DNA of 64,000 nt from Apostichopus japonicus (Eukaryota > Echinodermata > Holothuroidea > Aspidochirotida > Stichopodidae): assembly GCF_037975245.1 (NCBI RefSeq), contig NC_092567.1, positions 3,542,214-3,606,213 on the forward strand, written 5' to 3'. A program made the translations under genes and the position numbers. Below are positions 1-11,157 of this stretch, in pieces; positions within the stretch are counted from its first letter, which is position 1, and every line of letters starts with the position of its first letter. Under the pieces are notes generated by a model. It was given only the letters and a program-made list of their open reading frames with translations. It did no database searches and was not told the origin of the DNA.

Positions 1-1593
1 AACCTTCGTCATTAATTCTGGAACAAGTCCTTCGAGCAAATCATGAGCTGGATCAGGTGGTAGACAACTGATTACATCAAAGTATTGCAAATCTGACAAA
101 ACAGATTTAGAAGCTACTCCATAAACATGCCTAAGACCTTGATTTTCCATAACTAACTGCACCTGATGTTTGTGACCAACACTTGTTCTTTCGATTAAAC
201 TGGATGAATCAAAATGATCTTGAATGTCATTACTACTTGCCATGCAAAATCTACATATTCTACCAGCATGAAAATGTTGCTGAAAGCCTCCTAACTGATG
301 TGCTGCCAAGTTATCCATGGAAACCAAACTAATGCAACCCTTGAATGTAAACTCCTCCTGGTTTAAAGTTGTTATTGTCACCCCCTTACTTTCTAAGACT
401 TTAACATCCTCAAGAAGCGGTTTGAGCACTTTCCCAAAGCCATACTGTTTTATTAATCTTGTACAGCAGAGGCAAACAAGCTGAATTGATGACAATTTTG
501 ACCGAAACTTTGGGGATAAATTTCCAAGAACAAAATAAAATGCAGCAACTTTGTAGCTGTTAGCTTTATTTCTAAGTGGGTTCACCACACCAAAATCATC
601 ATAATAAAAATGAACTTGGAGTGCATGTGGCTCCAAAGAGAATAGGGGATGATTTTGAAATGCTTCACCATCACAGTAATCCTCATATCGCTTGTCCCCA
701 TGTCTAGAACGGGACTTCAGAACTTCTGCTAAAATATCATCATGACTTAAAAGACTTTTTAGAGTATCAAGCAATGGTACATAAATGAATGTATCATCTT
801 TCCCACAGGTGGAACCTAGCACATGTTCAACTGGCTCAACTAAACCAAAATGCTCCTTATAAAAAGCTGTCTGTTTATAGTCTGAGGCCAACTTTTCAAA
901 GATGTTATTTTTCTTTTCAAACTTTTCATCGATAAAGTTAAAGATATCAGGATTTTTAGCCACTGTGAAACCAGAAGCTGAAAGTTTTTCTTTGATCTCT
1001 GTGCTATCATCCCTTGAACTGTTATAGATGAGTTCAGATAGCTCTAATATTATGCTATTTGTAACAGTAAGTGGTAGTTTATGCTTCTCTTTCATGCCTA
1101 AGATGAAAAGAGCAAAGTCTCTTTCCGTGGATCTTTCACCGATTTCTCTGATGTGTGATCCATCACCCAGAGCAGCAGCATCGATAGCACTTATTCCAGT
1201 TGATTCTGCAAGACTATTTTTATGCGAATTATGAGTCACATCATCAACTTCTAAACCAATGTTTTCCGTCACTAGACTTGTGCCTACTTCAGTATCCTCA
1301 TGCCCACCAGAGTTACTGTCATGCCTTATGTTAACATCGAACACTCTTTTATGAAATTTCCGCAGATGGGAATAAAACGTGCTGAACACCCGATATTTTC
1401 TTTCACAACCATCTATTCCACATCTTATGGAGAAGTTGGGTTCAATACTATGTGAGAATCTTATGTGATGTAACAACTTTTTGAAAGTAATGGTCCTGAA
1501 AGTGTTACATATTGAACAACTTTGCATCTGCAAGGATGCCATAAGGCCTAATCTAACAAAACCTTGGTAGGCTTTATTAGGATGGCTTGGCAT
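1..1593 (-). CDS. Transposon-derived C2H2 zinc-finger protein, 5' part (cut by window edge)
   Basis: An uninterrupted frame of 531 codons runs from an ATG at 1593-1591 to the left edge, so the C-terminus is missing. Two zinc fingers are visible near the N-terminus: C26-x2-C29 with histidines at 42/43 and 48, and C58-x4-C63-x12-H76-x4-H81. Residues ~85-170 look like an acidic, poorly conserved linker. Later come a CLCC cluster, a GRICRFC cysteine knuckle, and a DPAHDLLEG motif at residues 514-522. This order (C2H2 fingers, CRFC, D-x-x-HD-x-LEG) recalls a large family of multicopy, transposase-like proteins in marine animals, possibly related to KDZ/Plavaka-type transposases; that link is from memory. 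The region after the D-x-x-HD motif, where more catalytic residues would be expected, lies outside the window. The absence of stops over 1.6 kb suggests a recent element or a domesticated gene. No intron is needed. Confidence 0.8.
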   Translation of the reverse strand, partial: MPSHPNKAYQGFVRLGLMASLQMQSCSICNTFRTITFKKLLHHIRFSHSIEPNFSIRCGIDGCERKYRVFSTFYSHLRKFHKRVFDVNIRHDSNSGGHEDTEVGTSLVTENIGLEVDDVTHNSHKNSLAESTGISAIDAAALGDGSHIREIGERSTERDFALFILGMKEKHKLPLTVTNSIILELSELIYNSSRDDSTEIKEKLSASGFTVAKNPDIFNFIDEKFEKKNNIFEKLASDYKQTAFYKEHFGLVEPVEHVLGSTCGKDDTFIYVPLLDTLKSLLSHDDILAEVLKSRSRHGDKRYEDYCDGEAFQNHPLFSLEPHALQVHFYYDDFGVVNPLRNKANSYKVAAFYFVLGNLSPKFRSKLSSIQLVCLCCTRLIKQYGFGKVLKPLLEDVKVLESKGVTITTLNQEEFTFKGCISLVSMDNLAAHQLGGFQQHFHAGRICRFCMASSNDIQDHFDSSSLIERTSVGHKHQVQLVMENQGLRHVYGVASKSVLSDLQYFDVISCLPPDPAHDLLEGLVPELMTKV

Positions 1594-2696
1594 AAGTACT
1601 GGACAAACCTCACAGCATTAATGCACACTCAGTTTTAATAGTTCAGTCTTGGCCTGCGCTAGCTAGGCTTATAAACTTTGATACAATGGTAGGCCACAGT
1701 GTAGGCCCTGCATTGTACTAGTGGCTGTTACTTGTAAGACATAGCCTAGGCTTAGTTATAAAGTCTTCTAATCTTATATAGGCGAATAAGTAGCAGAACA
1801 GTTAGGCTAGTAAAGCCTAGGCATAACAGTTATTTAATCTGTACTTTTATAAACCAAACAACTCTTTCAAGGGCTTAACGTCAACTTACACTTGTGACAT
1901 GTTGCTTTAGATTCATATAAAAATACAAGCGGCCGTTGAAGGTGAAGTCCAGTCGTGTCAAGTCTCGTCAAATGTGACGGCGAAGCGCTTCTGCGGGAAC
2001 AAACTAAGAAATACTAGGACTGGTCGCCAAGCAGTGCAGTGATGACAGTATACTGTATACTGTACTGTACGTACGTAGGTCTAAGGCATTGTGTTAGCCG
2101 CCAAGCGCCAAGCGCGAACGAACCACCCTTTGTGAAAGAAAACTTGTCATTGGCTTAAAGTTTGAATCTTTCATTTGATATTATGTGGGGTTCTTTCTAA
2201 TTTTTCAGATATGCACCCATTTTCTGGAATACCAACTTTGAATCTTTTACATTTTTACCAATATTTATTACCACATCCACATTCTTGAAAGGCTGTATTC
2301 AGTGAATTAATGTAAAGTAGTGTTTTAGGAAATTTGTTTTTAACCAATGAGAAGTAAGAACACTTCTGAGACGTATAGTCTGCCATTATTCTCTCGGCGC
2401 GGCCTGGCTGCAAACGTAACTTTTATTTCTAGTACGAATGAGTACATCATTGTAGAAAATTCTATAGAAGTCACAATGAAAAAAATGTTTCAGCTATGGT
2501 CGACGTTTAAGGGCCAGGCATTGTTATCATCCGTTGTGGGGATAAATGTATGCTGGCCGTGCGAAAAAGCACAAAACACTTAAACGTACACAATCATGAC
2601 AAAAATATTGTTCCAGCTAGCTCAAGCTGTACTTCTAAGAATATTTTGTAAACAAGTGTCTCGAGAAATACTCACGTTTAGGCTCTATCAGTTTGA
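1594..2696. other. Region upstream of the zinc-finger gene, no further gene seen
   Basis: This stretch lies 5' of the minus-strand gene and probably holds its promoter and 5' UTR. A more GC-rich patch at about 1925-2110 is the likeliest promoter area, but no clear TATA box or initiator was identified. 2347-2583 is open in one frame (78 codons), without recognisable motifs or coding character. Confidence 0.4.
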
Positions 2697-2704
2697 ATTG
2701 TGAG

Positions 2705-3079
2705 CAAGGGCGTAGGAACCGGGGGGCTGGGGGGGGGGGGGGCGCCAGCCCCCCAGTGAAAAATGTGGAGGGGCGGAAGTATCATTCCGCCCCCCCGGTT
2801 CGCAGGTCAGAAAACCCCTTTTTCATTTCCAAATGAGAAAAAAATCTCATTTGGAGCACCAAATTGCATCTAGGGCCAGTTGAAAATACAAAATTAAGTT
2901 TACAAAATGGAGTGGGTGTTGAAGTGTGCTATATTGCACCAAATTGCATCTGAGGCCACCTGGAAATGCAAAAAATTCCAAAGGGGAGGGGGACACCCCC
3001 TCCCCTTAAACCCCTCCCCCAGGCCGGCCATCAGTCTTCAGCCCCCCCCCCCACTCAAAAGTACCTTCCTACGCCACTG
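2705..3079. mobile_element. hAT-type MITE, 375 bp, 8-bp TSD
   Basis: The ends form imperfect 14-bp inverted repeats: CAAGGGCGTAGGAA on the left, TTCCTACGCCACTG on the right. They are flanked by the perfect 8-bp direct repeat ATTGTGAG (2697-2704 and 3080-3087). An 8-bp TSD with CA-G-starting TIRs is the hallmark of hAT elements. The body has no coding capacity and carries long G and C runs just inside the ends. It contains two diverged direct repeats built on GCACCAAATTGCATCT. A related copy lies at 10872-11157. Confidence 0.85.
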
Positions 3080-3087
3080 ATTGTGAG

Positions 3088-3949
3088 TCAAACCGTCTTC
3101 ATGGGCCAATCCAGAAGGGGAGGGATTCAGTGTTTCGAGAAAATGATCGCAGTAGCTTATATACTTTCCGTTGTTTTGTTATGTACATAACGTACGGGAC
3201 TACCTTCGTTGAGGGGGGGGGGGTTGGTCTGACGCAACACAAGCTAGCATGCTCGAAAAAGAGCGGCTGGTCTGAAGAAAAGGGTACCTTCTGATCGATG
3301 GGTTGCAAACCTTCACCCCGTCTCATACGCGCCCATGGTTAGACCTATGTAGATCTTATAGATAATTGTCTGCACCCCTTAATCAGGTGTTGGTATTTAT
3401 AGGTTGGGCGCCGCTCCTTATCTGTTCATTACCTCAGGATCATTTGCTATTTTGACTGTATTAGTTAGTCTTGCCTTATTAAACTTTCACGAAACTTCAT
3501 ATAGGCCTATCCTACGACTCCATTCATATCCTCTCACCCCCACATAAGAAACAGTTATTATTTTACTAATAACCATGCAGACATTTCCACGGGGAAATTC
3601 GGGGATACTCCATATATCTGTGCAGTTTGCCGTATATTTATAACACGATATAGGCTATTAATAAATAAATGTCAAGCTAAACAGCTGGCCCTTTGTCGCC
3701 CCAATTCCTTTTGACAGTAATTTGCATTGGTTGTTGGGACTTTAGAAATTGGGCCTATAGTCGCCGGGGCAGCTCTGTGTTCCAAAATGTACATGTAGGG
3801 TACTATAGGGTGCATACAAATAATGACGGGCTAAGACCCGAAAATACTGGTAGTGATATATATTAACCCATGAACGAGTAAATTTATACTTCAGTACATA
3901 AATACTGGGTGATAATTCCCCCAGGGTGGCATTTTAAACTAATCACAAG
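3088..3949. other. Non-coding stretch, nothing recognised
   Basis: Only short frames and one G run (around 3211-3224) are present. No gene, RNA or repeat boundary could be supported. Confidence 0.4.
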
Positions 3950-4470
3950 TGTATAGAACAAATACAACCACATGAAGTGTATAAATAGCTCTTATCTTGT
4001 GTGATTCTACCCTCTTACGATACTTCAAAATAAGTGTTGTTGGTGTTATACCCTTTTTGATTTAAAACAACATACTAAGAAGGGTTATTTTACACCTTGT
4101 TACTAAGGTATACATTATTCGTGCAAAGTACATGTTATGTGGGTAAAATTACCCTATTGGTTAAAAAGGGTACTTTTTTGAAAAGTGAGTGTAAAATAAG
4201 CACTGTAAATGTGTAAATGTACATAAATCATTGTGTCTTATTACACGCACAGTATGTAAATTTACCCACAAAGATCAGAAATACACAAACCGGCTTTACC
4301 TCGGGGTATATGTACACGTTAATCGGGTAATGGCCAAGGCAATGGTTATGTTTACACTTTGTGATGGTATAACTACATTGTGGATGTTTATTATACACTT
4401 TTCCAGTGTTTAATAACAATCCATGTGTTAAAATACCTGACAACAGTGTAGAACTACCCGTTTATTTTTT
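3950..4470. repeat. Degenerate GTGTAAA / GGGTAAAA motif repeat
   Basis: Short motifs such as GTGTAAA, TTTACAC, GGGTA and TACCC recur in both orientations across about 500 bp, giving many small inverted repeats. This resembles decayed terminal regions of a MITE, but no TIR pair or TSD could be fixed. Frames on both strands here are by-products of the repeat. Confidence 0.45.
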
Positions 4471-5562
4471 AGAGTGCACTCTTATGCCTAGAGGTCTATG
4501 CGTAGACCATTCATCTCTCTCTTTATGCGTTCTAAAAGCGTAGACTCGAGATATTTAGACACAATTACTTTACATGTTTTCACCCTATTTGCTGCGATTT
4601 GACGGGAGGAAAACCCCAGATGTTCGACCGACGGAATTCAATTACCCACAGATCTCTACTAACTGTATTTCCAGGAACATAACCTCTCTCCTTCGATTTC
4701 TTTTCTGTTTTATTTTCCTTTTTTTTTTTCTTTTTTTTTTTACTTGTCGACAATGCATGTTATTATCACAATATACTTATGTTCACCATATTTACGACCT
4801 GGATATGACCCTGGCAGTTGTATAAGTGTTTACTGTGATTGTTAACTTGTAGGTTCATTCATTGTGTACCGGGGATATAAATCTGTACTTCATTTTGTTA
4901 GCGTGTGTTATAACAATAATGTAAACCATTTTGAAGACAGTTCTGAAGGCGATGATGACAGCCTTCTAAGCCTTTCTAAATTCGCTAAAAACAGTTAAGT
5001 TGCAAATTTGAAATCGATTTCTAGTTGTCGTTATCCATTATACATTTTAAACTTCGATGGAATAATTTATTCACTTTCGCCTGTTCTGTGTAGATAAAAA
5101 AGAACTAGTGCAGTATATAATTCGATATTTAAAGAGATAAAAGATCTCATCAAACGAATCTTTCTCCCTGCTAAACACGAGTAATATTTTATCTCCACCG
5201 TTTAACTGTTTAATCAACTTCACAGAACAAAGGTGTTCTCCATAAACTAGGCAATTAAGAACACGCAATGTTTGTAGTCACACATTAGATATGTGAGTTA
5301 CATTAAGGGCTATTTAATTATGTGCTAATTAGGCAGACTTCCATGTACCAACGAGAAGTACATAAAGGGAAAAAACGAAGAAAGGGAAATAAAACAATCC
5401 TTCTATCAAATTAGGGAGAGGAGCAAGTGAGGGATGTATTAAACATTCAAGGTAATCAAGTTTACTCATTAAAAATATATAAACAAAGAATAATAATGAG
5501 AACACGTCGTAATATCATGACATATGACATACAGTATCACTGAATAGCTGTTAGATATATAC
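4471..5562. other. Non-coding stretch with a T-rich tract
   Basis: A T-rich tract lies at about 4717-4741. No coding exon, RNA gene or element end was recognised. Confidence 0.4.
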
Positions 5563-5568
5563 CTAACC

Positions 5569-7125
5569 TACGGAATGCCATATGTATCAAAAATGTCCAA
5601 AACAATATAAGCATGTCCAAAATAATATAAGCATGTCCAAATTTATATAAACATGTCGAAACTAATATGAGTATATCCAAAAATAACAAGAGCATGTCCA
5701 AAATAATATGAGAGTGTCGAAAGACTATATGAGCATGTCCAAAATATTAAAAGAGTGTCGACAAATAATATACAAGAGGGTCAAATGTAACTGCTTAATT
5801 CAATTTTGTATTGAACATTTTGGCATTTGAATTCTCGCCATATGTTGCAAAATATCCAAAATAATATAAGCATGTCCAAACTAATATGAGCATGCCCAAA
5901 TTTATATAGACATGTCGAAACTATTATGAGCATGTCCAAACATATAAGTATGTCTAAATATAATATGAGCACGCCCAAAATAATATGAGATTGTCGAAAA
6001 ATAATAGAAAAGTCTCGAGTGTAACTGCTAACTTCAACTTTGTTGTGAACATTTAGGCGTTTGAAGTCACGCCATATGTTCCAAATATCGAACTTTTATA
6101 TTGGTATGTCGAAAAAAAATTCAGTTTACAATACCTTCTTTGGAGTTAATCTTTATCAACTGGCACAATGGTTATCATTGTGATATTATATTATTAAAAC
6201 ATTCTTCTGTTTTTGTGACGCAAATAATTCAAAATATGTTAAAACAAGACCATCACATAACACTTTTCCTTTTCACATCCCTTCGTAATGTGAGTGGTTT
6301 CGCCCTGCCTAGAGGTGCTGAAATTATTCATATATTGATGCGAAGGCAAAGAAGTTCACGTGCGAAAGTACGTACAACATGCACATGCTAACAACTTTCT
6401 AACAAGTACAGTAGTAATCACAAATGCGTAATGGTGGCGAATTATGGGCTAGCCTACATGAACGAAGTAGAACACTAGCCCAGGATTAAAAAACAAGTAA
6501 GCGTAGGTTAGGGGTATTCAACGTTTAATCTTCACTCTCACCTTTTAACTAAATTTTAAGATGGAATCGTGGAAAGAACTCGCCAACTACAGATTAGTGA
6601 TTAAACCGCGTGGAGTGTTGGACACCAGTGGTTCTTCGTATTAAAATCACTGATAGTTACAGCACCTTGGGGCCCGGTTGACCACTCGCGCTACGAAACA
6701 ACTCAACTAATATTTCCTCGAAAATAAAATCGTTCTCGATCGAAATATCATTAAAATATAAACACACACACACTAATACGGTAATGGATGAACTGTACAT
6801 CGTCTTACGTACGCTGGATATGGTGTATTTGTTTTCAGCATACCAAAATAAAAAGTTTGATATTTGGAACATATGGCGTAAATTCAAACGCCTAACTGTT
6901 CATTACAAAGTTGAAACTAGCAGTTACGCTCGAGACTTTTGTATTATTTTTCAATACTCTCATATTATTTTGGGCATGCTCATATTATTTTTGGACATAC
7001 TTATATAAGTTTCGATATGTTTATATAAATTTGGACATGCTTATATTTTTTTTTTGGACATGCTTATATAATTTTGGACATGCTTATATAGTTTTGGACA
7101 TATTTGATACATATGGCATTCCGTA
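5569..7125. mobile_element. Small foldback-like element with tandem-repeat TIRs, 1,557 bp
   Basis: The ends are inverted copies starting TACGGAATGCCATATGTATC and flanked by the direct repeat CTAACC (5563-5568 and 7126-7131). The right arm (about 6835-7125) and left arm (5569-6095) consist mostly of a tandem motif close to AATATRAGCATGTCCAAA, about 18 bp per unit. Each ends inward in a shared non-tandem block (around 5785-5850, 6010-6095 and, inverted, 6840-6925). The left arm contains this structure twice, so it carries an internal direct duplication. The core, about 6096-6834, has no convincing ORF. Long TIRs made of short tandem repeats are typical of foldback elements. A short TSD of 6 bp leaves the superfamily open. 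Confidence 0.75.
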
Positions 7126-7131
7126 CTAACC

Positions 7132-8040
7132 CGTATTGAATAAAAAGATGCATTATTCCCAGCCACTGCTAGACACGGACTGACCTACTTATCGTCGGTT
7201 TCCATGGTTACGTTGTACGACAGTTACAACATTCCAGGTGTACACTAGACGCGTGTCCCGTTTTTCTATTCATTATCTTTAACCCTGGCTCGTGTCGTCT
7301 ATTGTTATGTTAATTAGGTATTTACGGGAGATCCAGGTGTGCCATCTTTACTGTTAACTTATTTTACTTTAGAAATAAATTGTTTAAATAAATCGTCTGT
7401 GCAGAAAACTATTGTAGAAGTAGAGTAGGCCTTCTGTGTGTACTAAAACGGTGATGATGTTATCGGGTATAAACGGAATTGATTTGAAGGGCTCCCTAAA
7501 AAAGATGATGTGCGAAGGGGGGGGGGGGGCGAAGGAAGGGGTGGTGGTGGGTACAGGTAAGGTGTCTGAAAGGGAGTGGGGGAGAGGAGGCGAGACTAAA
7601 TTACCCAAGAGAACACTGGGATTGGGGTAAAATATTTAGTCTAGATAGGGAATCAACATTCTCTGTTACATTTTGTTTATAGTCAGACCAGTTTACCTCC
7701 ATGGTCAGACCAAACAAAACCCTCGGAGTGTATTATTTCCAGTAATATTTTCTCCGCGGTCACAGTTATTACCGGAATGGCGTTGTTCCACATATAACAT
7801 ACGTTAAGCATCGTTCGTTCTCATATATTTCATTTATGTAACTACTCAATAGCTTTTGTCTTTTCTTTCGAGATTTGGGTGATGCGCGGTGGGGGGGGGG
7901 GTGACGGGTGCGACTTAAATATTTTCTCTTTTTAGTAAGACCAACCAGGGCAAGAGGAGGAGAAAGAGGAGGGGTTGGTTTGGGGTGGAGGAAGGGGTCT
8001 AAAATAACACTACATTGTAAAGGACCAAGCAGGGACGTCA
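7132..8040. other. Non-coding stretch with G-rich tracts
   Basis: G runs occur at about 7517-7528 and 7890-7900, with purine-rich DNA in between. Apparent reading frames are low-complexity products of these tracts. No gene was recognised. Confidence 0.4.
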
Positions 8041-10560
8041 TGATCGAATCAAGTATGAAGTAACATTAATACGAGGAATAATAAAATATTATACAGTTTT
8101 TTTTAAAGTAATCAATTATACAAAGTTGAAGCTCTCGGTTAATTTTGTAATTATTGTTTAAAAATTAGGTTAAAATATAAGCATAAATCATAATTAAGCT
8201 TATTTTGTATAACGTCGTATTTCAAACTATAACGAAGAAAGTGATGTAGTTTAAGCGGATTAAATTTGAACCTTTGAAATTTATCAGATATACAGATTTG
8301 CCTTGTATGATATTTATGGCAATACATTTTTTAACTATATAGTTAACTCAATTGCAATTATATATTTCCTTCTATTTAACTTTTACTTTGTTTTAATTAG
8401 TTAACTTATTTTGAGTAACTTTTTTAGAATTTTGACAACTAAAACTATTTTATTGGTTGCTTCTTTTGTATACATTTCAGTTTTGCTAGAGTATCAGAAT
8501 CTCATCAAAATTTTGAGGAGTTTAGGCTATTATTATTGCCATCATTTTACTACTTTAAAATTAATAACGATTTTCAATCTCTTTTGTTTCTTAAATTAAT
8601 TGTACATAATTGAAAATCAACTATTTCGGAGGTTTCAGTCAAAATTAACAGTTATTCCTTGTAAAACTTTACTTTAGAATATTAATTTTACTCGCTAGAA
8701 TTATTAAAATCCAACTACCTTGTGTTTATATCTCTTATCTCATCCTAATAAACATTCCTGTCATTTTAAAACCTAATTCTTAGTTAAATGTTAACACAAA
8801 AGTAAACAAAGAACACTTTAAGCATCCCCCACCCACCCCTCTACCCCTCTATTACCAACACCCTTTTAAAATATTCCCTATTTATCCATTATATATATTT
8901 TGTTTTATGAATCATAATATTCTACAGAATTCCTTTCACGATGACCTAATTATTTAAATAAATTCAACTAAACTAATTAAATCCAATCCTTTACATTAAA
9001 ACACTGCCGACTTTACATTCTCTATTGTTAGTTTAAGGTTGATAACTTTTATTAATTAAATTAATTCCCTGTTTAACTGTTACGATGATTCTTACATCTA
9101 CACCGGAATACTTACCTCAGCTCCTTCAAGCTTGTACACTGTGAGGAGTAAGACAAGATGGCCGCCAACTCTTCATTAGTTAGTCTCCTCCTGCTGTCAG
9201 AGATCCACAGCCTCTGGAGAGAACTCAGGATAGAGAGGGAGAGACCAGACTTAAGGATAAGGTTCAGACCAGACTCATCAACTCTAGGAGAGTAGAGGGA
9301 TAGACCCACACAGGAGATAGGAATCTAGAATGAAAGAATATAGTTACTGATAATAGAGTAGATAGAGATAAATAGATTGGATTTGGTAAGGATTAGAATA
9401 ATTATTATGATATTATGAATAATACAAATAACGAAATAAAAATAAAGGAAAGTAAAGCGATAAACCAAGACATTTAGGTCGTATTTATTTGTAAGAAGGA
9501 ATCAGTTATTGGAACGGAAATAAGAGGCTGATTTTAAGGGGAGACAAATATAAACAGGAATAATTAGATTAGATTAGAGAAAAATAAAGTGGTAATGTAG
9601 GATTTAAGGGTTAATTTTATTGTTTTACAATTAAATTATTCATTAAAGTTTTTATAGCTAGTATAAGGTTTAATAAAATAAGAATGTGAGGCTTCACATT
9701 TTTATTTATTAGTTAATAGGAAACAAATCTCAATGACGGGTTGATAATTTTATAAGAAATGGGTAAATAATAATTGAGATTATCTATCTTTTAAAGAAAA
9801 CAATTGATCACATTTATTTGTATTTCTATTTAGAACTTTCAGAAGGAAAATGTAATTTAATGTTATAGGAATCATGAAAAGGAAACTTATACTCTAACTA
9901 ATATCAGGTTTTTATAAAGTTTAAGGATATCTGGAGGAATTATATTTAAATCAATAGGTTGTTTCTTATAATTAAAATGCAATTTAGAGAAGCAGATGTA
10001 CGGTAGATCAAATTCAAGTTTCAAGAGAGAAGGTTGACGAGGCTTAAACTCAAAATGTAATAAACAAATTATTTAATTATTGATCCAAATCCAACTATTC
10101 AGCTTGAATTATAATTATTTCTAATTAATACGATTTGTTTAAAAGAAGATGTGCATCTGTGTTTAGTTATTAAATTCATTCCTAAGTTACGCGTTGAGTG
10201 TGACATAACTTCTAGTGGATTTTTTCGACATGTAGCTTTGTTCTTTCTTTGTGTTTGTAGATATTCCTAAATTGGGTATTGCTTATGATCTTAACTTTCT
10301 AAACTTTATCGTTTCTTCTAATTACGTAGTACCATCCGCTTTTTACATTTTTATTACAAATAATATTGTTATCTGGAAACACTTCATATCCTTGAGGGTT
10401 TATTTATACTAATTAATTAGTACTTTGATGGGGTCTTCATTGAAATATCTTCTGTTACTATTTAGTTCATCGGGTGTGAACAGTTAGCGGAACATTTAAC
10501 GTTAGAGCTACGGCTCTGGCAAACTTCTGCTATTGAATGTTGCAGCAGGGTAAAATAAGT
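8041..10560. other. Strongly AT-rich block around the LRR exon
   Basis: The base composition is visibly more AT-rich than the neighbourhood, with many TTAATTAA-like runs and almost no G/C tracts. The block is consistent with intron sequence around the exon at 9116-9324. Apart from that exon nothing coding was recognised. Confidence 0.45.
9116..9324 (-). CDS. Leucine-rich-repeat exon (NLR/RI-type), internal exon
   Basis: A 209-bp open segment on the minus strand is bounded by a good acceptor (pyrimidine-rich tract ending TTCATTCTAG) and a consensus donor (GAG followed by GTAAGT). The translated exon has two leucine-rich units. The second reads LQRLWISDS, then LTNEELAAIL, then QCTSLKELR, close to the 28-29-residue ribonuclease-inhibitor LRR pattern used in animal NLR receptors. 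The length leaves two extra bases, so it is an internal exon with unequal phases. The NACHT exon at 51686-53181 is on the same strand but 42 kb away. Whether the two belong to one gene cannot be told; an orphan or pseudogene exon is equally possible. Start and end are splice sites, not start and stop codons. Confidence 0.55.
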
Positions 10561-10871
10561 GGCGCACTTTCAATTTCAAAACCATTTTACTTTTAAATGT
10601 CATATGGCCATAAGTCTGTTGGCTTAGAAATGACGTACAGTTTTTATAATTATGTGGGCAAAATTAAGACAAAACCAGCTGTGAGTAGAACACCACGATC
10701 TAGTTGCTGCTGGAAAGACATGGACGAAAGATTCCTTTTTAATAACTATGTATTGCATTTGATTATTATCAGACTTAAATTGGAAAACTGTTTTATAGCG
10801 GTTCAAAGCTCTAGGCCATATACAGTATTTAACAAAGCTATATTTCCCATTAAATGTCAGGTATATTGGCA

Positions 10872-11157
10872 AGTCAGAAAGCCCCTTTTTCATTTCTGCC
10901 CTTGGTGCTCAGAACATTTTGGCAGAAAAAAATCTCATTTGGAGCACCAAATTGCATCTAAGGCCAGGTGAAAATGCAAAATTATTTACAAAATGAAGTG
11001 GGTGTTGAAGTGTGCTATATTGCACCAAATTGCATCTGAGGCCACCTGGAAATGCAAAAGGGGAGGGGGATACCCCCTCCCCTTACATCCCTCCCCCGGG
11101 CCGGCCATCAGTCTTCAGCCCCCCCCCCCCACTCAAAAGTACCTTCCTACGCCACTG
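10872..11157. mobile_element. hAT-type MITE fragment, left end missing
   Basis: This copy matches the right two thirds of the element at 2705-3079, including the GCACCAAATTGCATCT repeats, the long C run and the terminal TTCCTACGCCACTG. The homology starts abruptly at about 10872 and no left TIR is visible, so it is 5'-truncated or a recombinant. Frames at 10597-10971 overlap it and are not genes. Confidence 0.75.

Noticed and set aside
9116-9309. GTG or ATG start for the LRR segment
   Set aside because: The open frame begins before it and a good acceptor lies at 9325-9326, so it is an internal exon rather than a start.
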